Shown one piece after another: positions 55,390 through 62,994 of a DNA stretch of 64,000 nt; position 1 is the first letter of the stretch, and every line of letters starts with the position of its first letter. Under the pieces are notes generated by a model. It made no database searches and had not been told where the DNA came from. It was given only the letters and a program-made list of their open reading frames with translations. The translations under genes and the position numbers were made by a program. Origin of the DNA: CAYNNQ01 sp051748085 (GTDB taxonomy: Bacteria > Desulfobacterota > Desulfovibrionia > Desulfovibrionales > Desulfonatronovibrionaceae); NCBI GenBank assembly GCA_051748085.1, contig JBNJHA010000003.1, positions 19,557-83,556 on the forward strand, given 5' to 3'.

Positions 55390-56139
55390 TTAAATTAACC
55401 CCGTATCCAAGTCAAGTTGCCATCTGGAAATAGCATTAAAAATATTTTTGCGGGTTGTTTTATCATTTGCGCATAAGGAGTCTATGCGCTGAAGCATTTG
55501 TTTCCTTTTGCTGGACCAGGCTGACGGGCAGGGGTTGTTCCATACCGGAAGCCTCCATTTTTTTGCCGCCTGGATTATTTTGTTCTTTTCGGTCAGAAGC
55601 ATGGGCCGGATCAGATTCAGTTTCCCGGAGAAAAAGGATTCATTGACCTTAAGGCCTCGAATGTTGCCGTTCTGGAGCATGTTCAGAAAGAATGTTTCCG
55701 CCAGATCCTCTTTAGTATGGCCGAGGGCCAGATGGGTTAGATTGTACCTGGAACAAAGTTCAAAGAGTTTTTTGCGCCGATTCCAGGCGCAAATAAAACA
55801 GGGAGATTTTTTTATGTTCGCCTCGGAATGAGCATAAGGGCCGATATCCGTGCATTCGATATGGGCGGACACCGGATTTTTTGTAAGCCATGTTATAAGC
55901 GGCAGGTGATTTTGAGGGTCAAATCCGGGATTTATATGCAGGACCATTATTTCAAAATAAAAGGGAATAATTCTCTGCCGGATTAAAAGAACTTTGAGCA
56001 TTGTCCAGCTGTCGACTCCTCCGGACAAGGCTACCCCTATGCGGGCCCCCGGCCAGAGCATTCCGGTTTGATGCATGATTTTCCCGGCAGAAGTTATGCA
56101 TTGTTTTTGGGCAAATGAAGGTTTTTTTTCATTCATCAA
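55390..56139 (-). CDS. TtcA-like ATP-dependent tRNA sulfur-transfer (2-thiocytidine) protein
   Basis: The 249-residue PP-loop protein has the motif VALSGGVDSWTML, a CxxC pair (SPCFICAW) and the downstream segment LALGHTKEDLAETFFLN, which matches TtcA-type tRNA thiolases (conserved CxxC and LGHxxxD). It may make 2-thiocytidine at tRNA position 32 or a related thiolation. Length is shorter than E. coli TtcA. It converges with nothing and lies 48 nt from the M23 gene. Confidence 0.8.
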   Translation of the reverse strand: MMNEKKPSFAQKQCITSAGKIMHQTGMLWPGARIGVALSGGVDSWTMLKVLLIRQRIIPFYFEIMVLHINPGFDPQNHLPLITWLTKNPVSAHIECTDIGPYAHSEANIKKSPCFICAWNRRKKLFELCSRYNLTHLALGHTKEDLAETFFLNMLQNGNIRGLKVNESFFSGKLNLIRPMLLTEKNKIIQAAKKWRLPVWNNPCPSAWSSKRKQMLQRIDSLCANDKTTRKNIFNAISRWQLDLDTGLI

Positions 56140-56266
56140 ATTTGTCCTTTGTTTTTAAGGAGTAATATGCTAATTTTAGAAAGAACACGGAAATTATTGG
56201 ATTTCTGGAGGAGAACTATTTAGTATTGCTGCCTTTCGCGGTCAACAAAGAAAAGCGGAGGTAATT

Positions 56267-56566
56267 ATGATTGTCGTGAATGATCAGGAATTTCCGAACC
56301 AGGAACACCTAGTTGCCCATGTCGACCGGAACAGATGCGATGGTTGTGCTATTTGCGTGGATATTTGTCCCACTGATGCTTTGGAAGTCAAGGAGAATAA
56401 AAATCGTCCCGGGCACAGAGTAGTCTTTGTCCAGCCAAGGTTGTGCAAAGGGTGCGGAGTATGCCAGGGAACGTGTCCCAAGGAAGCCATTTTTATTCCC
56501 GGATTCAGCCTGGCTGATCTGCGGCGGATGATCAAGGAAGCGATTGAATATAAAGAAGCCATTTAA
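56267..56566 (+). CDS. two-[4Fe-4S] ferredoxin
   Basis: The 99-residue protein carries two cluster motifs, CDGCAICVDICPTDAL and CKGCGVCQGTCPKEAI, each of CxxCxxCxxxCP type, plus an 18-residue N-terminal stretch and a C-terminal helix. It is an electron carrier typical of anaerobes. GCGGAGG precedes the ATG. No obvious partner oxidoreductase is adjacent. Confidence 0.9.
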   Translation: MIVVNDQEFPNQEHLVAHVDRNRCDGCAICVDICPTDALEVKENKNRPGHRVVFVQPRLCKGCGVCQGTCPKEAIFIPGFSLADLRRMIKEAIEYKEAI

Positions 56567-56575
56567 CACAGGCCG

Positions 56576-56604
56576 GATGCGCCTGCAAAAGAAAGTTTTT
56601 GCAG
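56576..56604 (+). repeat. hairpin-forming repeat after ferredoxin gene
   Basis: GATGCGCCTGCA plus AAGTTTTTGCAG mirrors 19753-19782 with one indel. It forms a 10 bp GCCTGCAAAA/TTTTGCAGGC hairpin and starts 10 nt after the ferredoxin stop. It may act as a weak terminator. Confidence 0.5.
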
Positions 56605-56879
56605 GCATTGTTAAGTTGAAAGTTTTAAGTAGTTTCCATTCGGAAATTTTTGACTTTCCGGGTAAGAAGTAAATAAAACCAAAGAGCTGCAAAAATTAAT
56701 CTGCGCGTTTAACTCCAGTCTTCGACTGTTTGCCGTTATTTCTGGACATGTGATTTTTTAAAAAATTATTTTATGTGCTTTTTGCCGCGGTCCGGCCCCC
56801 CCTTTTTTTTTACGAGTACATAAGAAAATCGGGCAGTCTGTCCTAGATTTATGCAAAAAAACGTTGAACTTTTGATTTA

Positions 56880-56891
56880 CTGAACAGTTGC
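56880..56891 (+). repeat. dispersed TGAAYAGTTAC motif, copy f
   Basis: CTGAACAGTTGC, one mismatch, followed directly by an 8 bp palindrome TTGCAACC/GGTTGCAA. Confidence 0.55.
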
Positions 56892-56962
56892 AACCTAAAT
56901 CAGGTTGCAATAGCTTTCGCCTGGAAACGGTTTTTTTGCCTTTAACTGTTTTGCCCCGGCTA

Positions 56963-56991
56963 TTGACAAGTCCTTTTCCGCGCTTATTATA
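56963..56991 (+). promoter_or_regulatory. candidate sigma70 promoter upstream of rpoZ
   Basis: TTGACA (56963-56968), 17 nt, then ATTATA (56986-56991). Close to consensus, but about 275 nt before rpoZ. Confidence 0.45.
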
Positions 56992-57061
56992 TTCTCCCGA
57001 ATTTCCGACACGACTTTAATTTTCCGGCTCCCGGAAAAATCTGGTGAACCTTTTTCGCGTG

Positions 57062-57073
57062 CTGAATAGTTAT
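57062..57073 (+). repeat. dispersed TGAAYAGTTAC motif, copy g
   Basis: CTGAATAGTTAT, preceded by GGTGAACCTTTTT as in copy e. Confidence 0.5.
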
Positions 57074-57115
57074 AATTTTTTTATTTTTGCCCGCGCGATT
57101 CCGGATATTTTTTTC

Positions 57116-57145
57116 TTGACCGATGCCAGGTAGACAGTCTAATCA
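57116..57145 (+). promoter_or_regulatory. second promoter candidate for rpoZ-dnaJ-moaC
   Basis: TTGACC (57116-57121), 18 nt, TAATCA (57140-57145). Weaker than the upstream candidate but closer to rpoZ. Confidence 0.3.
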
Positions 57146-57165
57146 ATTCTGTTTATGCTCTTCCG

Positions 57166-57177
57166 TTGAACAGTTAC
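57166..57177 (+). repeat. dispersed TGAAYAGTTAC motif, copy h
   Basis: TTGAACAGTTAC, with TTCTGTTTATGC to its left as in the other copies. Confidence 0.55.
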
Positions 57178-57266
57178 AGGTTCGTAAAGGAAAGCAAACA
57201 GGCCATTAAATTATATTTACTTAATTATGGCAATTTTTTTTAAAATTAGTATATGCGGGGGATGAT

Positions 57267-57482
57267 ATGGCGAGGATTACCGTAGAAGATTGTCTGGGAC
57301 AGGTGGACAACAGGTTTATGCTGGTTCAGATGACGATAAAAAGGATCAAGCAGTTTGAGGAAGGCTATTCACCTCTTGTGGAATGCAAAAATAAAAGAGT
57401 AGTTACCGCCCTGCGGGAGATTGCGGCCGGAAAGGTCAAGCCGTCCAAACCCATAGAACAAGCAGGGCTGAACATAGATTAG
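57267..57482 (+). CDS. rpoZ: RNA polymerase omega subunit
   Basis: The 71-residue protein has the omega signature MARITVEDCLGQVDNRFMLV and NKRVVTALREIAAGKV. It assists RNA polymerase assembly. GGGGGATGAT precedes the ATG. It is followed by dnaJ after 2 nt, an operon-like arrangement. Confidence 0.95.
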   Translation: MARITVEDCLGQVDNRFMLVQMTIKRIKQFEEGYSPLVECKNKRVVTALREIAAGKVKPSKPIEQAGLNID

Positions 57483-57484
57483 TT

Positions 57485-58585
57485 ATGGCTAAAAGAGATT
57501 ATTACGAAATACTGGGAGTTTCCAGGAATGCTTCCGCCGATGAGTTGAAAAAGGCTTACCGTACGCTGGCAATGAAATACCATCCGGATCGCAACCCCGA
57601 TGATCCCGAATCGGAAGCCAGATTCAAGGAAGCTGCCGAGGCCTACGAAGTTCTGCGCGATCCTGAAAAAAAGGCTCGTTATGATCAGTTTGGGCATGAT
57701 GGCGTAAATGGTAATGGTTTCCAGAATTTTAACTCGGCCGAAGATATTTTTGGCGCTTTCAGTGATATTTTTGGTGATTTTTTTGGTTTTGGATCACGCG
57801 GCGGCGGACCCCGACCGAGGTCCGGAGTTGATCTGCGCTATGACATGAGCATTTCTTTTCGTGAGGCGGCCAAAGGCGTGGAGAAAGAAATCGAGATTCC
57901 CAAGCGGGAGATATGCGACAGCTGCTCCGGCAGCGGATCAGAGCCCGGACACAGCCCGGAAACATGCGAGCATTGCGGAGGAACCGGGCAGGTGTATCGC
58001 TCCCAGGGATTTTTTCGCGTTTCAATGCCTTGTCCCGTGTGTCACGGTCAGGGCACGATTATTAAGCACCCGTGCGCAAAATGCCGCGGGCGTGGTTTTT
58101 TGAATGTAAATAAAAAGATTAATGTCCGGATACCGGCTGGCGTGGACAGTGGAAATCGTCTGCGGGTTCGCGGGGAAGGTGAACCCGGAGAGCACGGCGG
58201 CCCTCCCGGCGATTTGTATGTCGTTATTAATGTCGAAGAAGATAAAGTCTTTAACCGTCAGGGCGAAGATCTTTTGACCCAGGTGGAAATAAGTATGGTT
58301 CAAGCCGCCCTGGGTGACAAAATAGAGGTTCCCACACTTGATGAGCCGGTAAATATGGAAATCACGAAAGGAGTGCAGAGCGGCGAGTCATTCAGGTTGA
58401 AAGGGCTTGGACTGCCGCGACTGGGAAGCACGCGCCGGGGTGACTTGCATGTAATCGTTCAGGTGAAAACTCCGACAAAATTGAGTAAGCAGCAGGAAGA
58501 ACTCCTGCGGGAGTTTGACAAACTGGAACAGAAAAAAACCGGTCATAAGGTCAAGAATTTTTTCCGCAAGGTGATGGGAGAATAA
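57485..58585 (+). CDS. dnaJ: chaperone DnaJ
   Basis: The 366-residue type I DnaJ has an N-terminal J domain (HPDRNPDDPESEARFKEA, with the HPD motif), a Gly/Phe region (about 75-118), four CxxCxGxG zinc repeats (CDSCSGSG, CEHCGGTG, CPVCHGQG, CAKCRGRG), and the C-terminal substrate domain. All cysteines are present. dnaK and grpE are not in the window. Confidence 0.96.
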   Translation: MAKRDYYEILGVSRNASADELKKAYRTLAMKYHPDRNPDDPESEARFKEAAEAYEVLRDPEKKARYDQFGHDGVNGNGFQNFNSAEDIFGAFSDIFGDFFGFGSRGGGPRPRSGVDLRYDMSISFREAAKGVEKEIEIPKREICDSCSGSGSEPGHSPETCEHCGGTGQVYRSQGFFRVSMPCPVCHGQGTIIKHPCAKCRGRGFLNVNKKINVRIPAGVDSGNRLRVRGEGEPGEHGGPPGDLYVVINVEEDKVFNRQGEDLLTQVEISMVQAALGDKIEVPTLDEPVNMEITKGVQSGESFRLKGLGLPRLGSTRRGDLHVIVQVKTPTKLSKQQEELLREFDKLEQKKTGHKVKNFFRKVMGE

Positions 58586-58588
58586 CTT

Positions 58589-59092
58589 ATTGATACTAAC
58601 GATAAGATAATCTCCCCTTTTCTTTCACATATTGATGATCAGGGGCGGGCCAGGATGGTCGATGTCAGCGGCAAAAACATAAGCGTCCGCCGGGCGGTGT
58701 TTGAGTCCTATGTCCGCCTAAATCCCGATACCTTCAAATTGGTTGCCGAAAACAGGATTTCCAAGGGGGATGTATTTTCCACCGCCCGTATCGCCGGAAT
58801 CATGGCAGCCAAAAAAACCGCGGAAATAATTCCCTTGTGTCATACGCTTTTTTTGAGTTTTATTGATGTCGGATTTGATATGCGTCAATCCGATTTCAGT
58901 ATACGCGTATGGGCCGAAGCCAGGACCGCCAGTCAGACCGGTGTGGAAATGGAGGCCTTGGTCGCGGTTCAGACCGCGTGCATGACCATATATGATATGT
59001 GCAAGGCAGTTCAGAGGGATATCCAGATAGATTCCTGCGTACTGGTCCATAAAAGTGGAGGCAGGAGCGGTAATTATAATCGCCCGGATTGA
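58589..59092 (+). CDS. moaC: cyclic pyranopterin monophosphate synthase MoaC, probable ATT start
   Basis: The ~167-residue enzyme acts in molybdopterin synthesis. Signatures are MVDVSGK, ARIAGIMAAKKTAEIIPLCH, TGVEMEAL and YDMCKAVQRDIQI. The family usually begins with a short segment before MVDVS, here read in frame as SHIDDQGRARMVDVS. No ATG, GTG or TTG lies in frame between the dnaJ stop (58583-58585) and 58655. ATT at 58589, with GGGAG 8-9 nt upstream, is the likely start; ATG at 58655 would remove the conserved N-terminus. Confidence 0.85.
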   Translation: MDTNDKIISPFLSHIDDQGRARMVDVSGKNISVRRAVFESYVRLNPDTFKLVAENRISKGDVFSTARIAGIMAAKKTAEIIPLCHTLFLSFIDVGFDMRQSDFSIRVWAEARTASQTGVEMEALVAVQTACMTIYDMCKAVQRDIQIDSCVLVHKSGGRSGNYNRPD

Positions 59093-59125
59093 TCGGTTTT
59101 TCCTCTGGAAAACCTTTTACTGCAT

Positions 59126-59410
59126 TTAAGCCCACCCGTTCTTGATTTGTTTTAAAACCTCTTTTGCCCCGATTTCATCATTCCAGTTCATATCCAGAAA
59201 TTCAGCCGTCCATTTTTCCTGGATCGGGTTATACCAGGTTCCACCCAGATAGTTGTCTCCGTCCCAGATAACCGCCTGAAAGCGGTGCATACGCAGTCCT
59301 TCAAGCATGCGTATCGCTTTTTCCGAAACGTTGTCTCCATCCAAATCCTTGGTAATGACCTCTGCCTCGCAATGGGTCATGGACTCTATTGTCAATTTTT
59401 GCAATTTCAT
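59126..59410 (-). CDS. uncharacterised 94-residue protein after hisF
   Basis: Not recognised. The protein has acidic and tryptophan-rich stretches (DGDNYLGGTWYNPIQEKW, DMNWNDEIGAK). The gene sits 8 nt downstream of hisF on the same strand, and its end faces the moaC stop 33 nt away. It is likely a real cotranscribed gene but has no known family here. Confidence 0.6.
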   Translation of the reverse strand: MKLQKLTIESMTHCEAEVITKDLDGDNVSEKAIRMLEGLRMHRFQAVIWDGDNYLGGTWYNPIQEKWTAEFLDMNWNDEIGAKEVLKQIKNGWA

Positions 59411-59418
59411 TTTGTTGT

Positions 59419-60198
59419 CTACCAGACCCTGCGAACCGGAACGCCCCGAGCGGACATGATATTTTTGATTTCCGGAATGCTGTACTCTCCGTAGTGGACT
59501 ATGGAAGCAATTAGAGCAGCCGACGCCTTGCCTTTTGTAACCGCGTCCACCATGTGCTCCGGGTTTCCGGCTCCACCGGAGGCAATGACCGGAATCCGAA
59601 CGCTGTCACTGATCAGGCGGGTCAGTTCGAGTTCGTAACCGTCTTTTGTCCCGTCCGCGTCTATGGAATTGAGACATATCTCACCGGCTCCGAGATTTTC
59701 AACTTCCCGTGCCCATGTAAGCGCGTCGATACCCATCCTTTTTCTTCCACCGTGAATCACGATTTCATAACCGGAAGGTATTTCAGGGGACTTCGGCACA
59801 CGAAGGACGTCCATGCCGACCACGATGCATTGCGAGCCAAAGGCTTTTGCTCCCGCGCCGATTATTTTTGGATTTTTGACCGCGGCCGAATTCACGGAGA
59901 TTTTTTCCGCTCCGGCATTGAGCACATCGCGCATATCGGAAACGGAGCCGACTCCGCCGCCAACCGAAAAAGGGATGAATATTTTGGATGCCACCTGCTC
60001 AACCACTTTGAGCATTATGCCCCGGCCTTCCGCGGAGGCGGTTATATCGTAGAAGACTATCTCGTCCGCGCCTTGTTCGTAATACACCTTAGCTGTTTCG
60101 ACCGGGTCGCCGATATCTATGTTTTTCTTAAATTTAATGCCCTTGGTCAGTCTGCCGTCGCGGACATCCAGGCAGGGTATGATCCTTTTGCTAAGCAT
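59419..60198 (-). CDS. hisF: imidazole glycerol phosphate synthase cyclase subunit HisF
   Basis: The 259-residue TIM-barrel enzyme cyclises PRFAR with ammonia from HisH in histidine synthesis. The catalytic Asp residues are in RIIPCLDVRDGR (N-terminal) and NSIDADGTKDGYELEL. Other signatures are PFSVGGGV and IPVIASGGAG. The ATG at 60198, with CGGGAG upstream, is chosen over the longer frame; it overlaps hisH by 8 nt. Confidence 0.96.
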   Translation of the reverse strand: MLSKRIIPCLDVRDGRLTKGIKFKKNIDIGDPVETAKVYYEQGADEIVFYDITASAEGRGIMLKVVEQVASKIFIPFSVGGGVGSVSDMRDVLNAGAEKISVNSAAVKNPKIIGAGAKAFGSQCIVVGMDVLRVPKSPEIPSGYEIVIHGGRKRMGIDALTWAREVENLGAGEICLNSIDADGTKDGYELELTRLISDSVRIPVIASGGAGNPEHMVDAVTKGKASAALIASIVHYGEYSIPEIKNIMSARGVPVRRVW

Positions 60199-60829
60199 GA
60201 TTTTTCTCCCGGCAGTAGGAGTTGAAATTTTCAAGAAGTTTTAATCCGGGCCGTCCGCTTTTTTCCGGGTGGAATTGCGTCGCCCAGAAACCTTCCCGTC
60301 CCAGCACTGAGCAGAAGTCTATCCCGTAGTCGGTTAGGCCAATGACATATTCATCCTCAGGCTGTGGAAAGTAGGTGTGCACAAAATAAAATTCAGATTC
60401 AGGATCAATACCGTTAAACAAAAGGCAGTTTTTTCGAAGCTGAATGCTGTTCCAGCCCATGTGCGGAATATTGATTGGATCGCCCTGTTTATCTTTGAAT
60501 TCCGGATTAAAAGACGCGCATTGCCCCGGGATAAGCCCCAGGGTTTGCGTGTCGTTTTCCGGAGAGTAGTCGAGTATTATCTGGCTTCCCAGGCAGATTC
60601 CAAGTATCGGTTTTTCAAAATTTGCGCATTCAGCCAGGGCCGTGTCTATTTTTTTGGAATTCAGATAGTCCATTGCCGATCCCGCGGCACCCACACCGGG
60701 AAAGATAATTCCGTGCGCGGAAAGCAAGTCCTGTTTTTTGTCGGTTATCATATTTTCGATGCCCAGATGATCCAATGCCCTTTTGACACTGGTCAGATTA
60801 CCGGCATTATAATTGACAATGGCCAGCAT
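60191..60829 (-). CDS. hisH: imidazole glycerol phosphate synthase glutaminase subunit HisH
   Basis: The 212-residue class I glutamine amidotransferase has the nucleophile C79 in PILGICLGSQIIL, the oxyanion-hole IFPGVGAAG motif, and the His/Glu pair in ATQFHPEKS. It supplies ammonia to HisF. The ATG at 60829, with AAGGAG 6 nt upstream, replaces the longer frame from 60847. It starts the minus-strand hisH-hisF group. Confidence 0.95.
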   Translation of the reverse strand: MLAIVNYNAGNLTSVKRALDHLGIENMITDKKQDLLSAHGIIFPGVGAAGSAMDYLNSKKIDTALAECANFEKPILGICLGSQIILDYSPENDTQTLGLIPGQCASFNPEFKDKQGDPINIPHMGWNSIQLRKNCLLFNGIDPESEFYFVHTYFPQPEDEYVIGLTDYGIDFCSVLGREGFWATQFHPEKSGRPGLKLLENFNSYCREKNHA

Positions 60830-60847
60830 GTTTATCTCCTTATGCAT

Positions 60848-61203
60848 TTGACGTGCACTGATCTGTTAGCAAACCGTCCGTGGAATGAAAAGATTTTTTT
60901 ACTGTCCTTACCGCCCTCCGGGTCTTAAAAGCCTGGCTTAGCCGGAGTATACTTTTGTATTGAGTTGAGGTAGCTAGTTGCCATTCGGAAATGGTCTTTT
61001 TCCGGTTTAATAACGTCAATTTTCGTAATTATCTGTGACAGTTCATTGATTTTTTGCGGGCCGGGGGTCCTCCCACGCCTGATGAATATTGCCGGGACAA
61101 AAATCTGTCTTCCTAAGAACCAGCGAATCCCGAGGGGGACAGGCATCACTCATTGATAGACGTCTGAAAGCCGCAGACCGAAAGCACGAGGAACAAAAAA
61201 CTG
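60848..61203. other. 356 nt intergenic region with a REP-like element
   Basis: Between the divergent hisH and nth genes. It contains the REP-like copy at 60967-61018. The frame on the minus strand (60925-61149) is not credible. Confidence 0.5.
60967..61018 (+). repeat. REP-like element related to 54141-54190
   Basis: The core TAGTTGCCATTCGGAAATGG, then TCTTTTTCCGG, shares 39 of 50 positions by hand alignment with the copy inside the composite repeat at 54.1 kb. Confidence 0.55.
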
Positions 61204-61851
61204 GTGAACAAATACAGAGCGTCTAAAATTCTCGAGTTATTGCTCGCACGTTACCCGGAACCGAAATCGGCCCTGAATTGGAATACCCCCTGGGAACTTC
61301 TGGTAGCGACGGTTCTTTCGGCTCAATGTACGGATGAACGCGTGAACAAGGTTTTACCCGATTTTTTCAGGACCTGGCCGGATGCCAAGGCCCTGGCTGA
61401 CTCCGAGCAGCATGAGGTGGAAACGGTTATCTATTCAACCGGGTTTTATAGAAACAAGGCCAGAAATTTGCGCCGTGCGGCGGAAATCATAGTCAATCGA
61501 CACGCGGGCCGGATTCCCGCGAGCATGCCTGAACTGACCGCGTTGCCCGGAGTGGCCAGAAAAACCGCTAATATTATTCTTTTTGGGGCATGGGGGATAA
61601 ACGAGGGCGTTGCTGTTGATACCCATGTAAAAAGAATAGCGAACAGATTGGGCCTGACCGGGCACACTGATCCGTTCAAAGTGGAAAAGGATTTGATGAA
61701 TTTGTTTGCTCGGAAGGATTGGGGTGTTTTGAATCATTGCCTGGTCTTGTTCGGACGGGAAACATGCGCCGCCAGGAAACCCCGCTGCGGCAATTGTGAA
61801 TTGCGCCCTTTATGTCCGTGGCCGGAAAAGGAACAATATACGGAGTCTTGA
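61204..61851 (+). CDS. nth: endonuclease III (Nth) DNA glycosylase
   Basis: The 215-residue enzyme removes oxidised pyrimidines. It has the helix-hairpin-helix LPGVARKTANIILF (catalytic Lys region), the catalytic Asp in VDTHVKRIANRLGL, and four cysteines spaced C-x6-C-x2-C-x5-C in CAARKPRCGNCELRPLC, an intact [4Fe-4S] site. The start is GTG, with GAGGAA upstream. Its stop overlaps the tgt start by one base (TGATG). Confidence 0.95.
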   Translation: MNKYRASKILELLLARYPEPKSALNWNTPWELLVATVLSAQCTDERVNKVLPDFFRTWPDAKALADSEQHEVETVIYSTGFYRNKARNLRRAAEIIVNRHAGRIPASMPELTALPGVARKTANIILFGAWGINEGVAVDTHVKRIANRLGLTGHTDPFKVEKDLMNLFARKDWGVLNHCLVLFGRETCAARKPRCGNCELRPLCPWPEKEQYTES

Positions 61852-62963
61852 TGCAGATTGGCGAATTCAATATCTTGGAACATGACGGAAATGCCCGGGC
61901 CGGCGTGTTAAATACAGCGCACGGCAGGATAAATACCCCGGTTTTTATGCCGGTGGGCACTTTGGGGAGCGTCAAAAGTCTCGGACCCGACGATCTGGAA
62001 GACAGCGGCGCCGAAATTATTCTTGGAAACACTTATCATTTGTATTTGCGTCCCGGGGACGAAATGCTCTCGAGAAGAGGCGGCCTGCACGAATTCATGC
62101 GCTGGCAACGGCCAATACTTACCGATTCGGGAGGATTTCAAATTTTCAGTCTTTCCGATTTAAGACAAATTACCGCGGATGGAGTAAATTTCGCCTCGCA
62201 TATAGACGGGTCGAGGCATTTTTTTTCACCGGAAAAGGTGATCGGAATTCAGGAGAATATCGGCTCGGATATTATGATGGTTTTGGATGAATGCGTGCCT
62301 TATGGCGCTGATCATGAGTATACCAGAAAATCTTTAGACTTGACTACGAATTGGGCCGAGCGTTGCAGGGCAGCTTATCCCAAAGGCCGCGGTAATCAAT
62401 TGATGTTCGGCATTGTCCAGGGCGGTTTTTTCAAAGAGTTGCGCCGGGAAAGCGCGAAACAGATTGCCGGCATTGATTTTGACGGTTTTGCCATAGGAGG
62501 ATTAAGCGTTGGCGAAGCCAAAAACGAAATGCTGGATCTGATGCGTTATACAGCGCCGTTATTGCCTGATAATCATCCGAGATATTTGATGGGCGTCGGC
62601 AAGCCCCTGGATATTCTTGAGGGCATGGACGCTGGAATAGACATGTTCGATTGTGTCCTGCCCACCCGCAATGCCCGCAACGGCACTCTCTACACTTCAC
62701 GTGGACAGGTGAATATCAAAAGAGCGGAGTACAGGGAGGATGACGAACCCTTGGATCCCGATTGCAGCTGTTATACCTGTCGCAATTTTTCCAAGGCTTA
62801 CTTACGTCATCTGTATACCTGCCGCGAACTTCTCGCCTACCGGCTGAACAGCCTGCACAATGTGCATTTTATGGTTAATCTGGCTAAAGAGGCGAGACGG
62901 GCTGTTATGGACGGCCGTTTTTCGTCCTTATTGGCCCGTTATCGGGAAATATACTCTGTTTAG
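61851..62963 (+). CDS. tgt: queuine tRNA-ribosyltransferase
   Basis: The 370-residue enzyme swaps guanine for preQ1 at tRNA position 34. It has LTDSGGFQIFSLSDLRQI (catalytic Asp), MFGIVQGG, GFAIGGLSVGE and the zinc site CSCYTCRNFSKAYLRHL. The ATG at 61851, with GGAG 6 nt upstream, is chosen over a longer frame from 61812 that lies in nth. Translation is coupled to nth. Confidence 0.96.
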   Translation: MQIGEFNILEHDGNARAGVLNTAHGRINTPVFMPVGTLGSVKSLGPDDLEDSGAEIILGNTYHLYLRPGDEMLSRRGGLHEFMRWQRPILTDSGGFQIFSLSDLRQITADGVNFASHIDGSRHFFSPEKVIGIQENIGSDIMMVLDECVPYGADHEYTRKSLDLTTNWAERCRAAYPKGRGNQLMFGIVQGGFFKELRRESAKQIAGIDFDGFAIGGLSVGEAKNEMLDLMRYTAPLLPDNHPRYLMGVGKPLDILEGMDAGIDMFDCVLPTRNARNGTLYTSRGQVNIKRAEYREDDEPLDPDCSCYTCRNFSKAYLRHLYTCRELLAYRLNSLHNVHFMVNLAKEARRAVMDGRFSSLLARYREIYSV

Positions 62964-62994
62964 AAGCCTGGTTTGCATGAAAAAACATCTCTGT

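Larger units (their letters stand above)
56567..57266. other. 700 nt repeat-rich gene-free region upstream of rpoZ
   Basis: It holds the hairpin repeat, a REP-like copy (56628-56662), three copies of the ~40 nt element, and two strong palindromes: TTGCAACC...GGTTGCAA (56888-56910) and TTTTCCGG-ctc-CCGGAAAA (57020-57038). Promoter candidates are listed separately. No gene is visible. Confidence 0.6.

Noticed and set aside
60925..61149. 74-residue minus-strand frame between hisH and nth
   Set aside because: Overlaps a REP-like copy and has no ribosome binding site or family.
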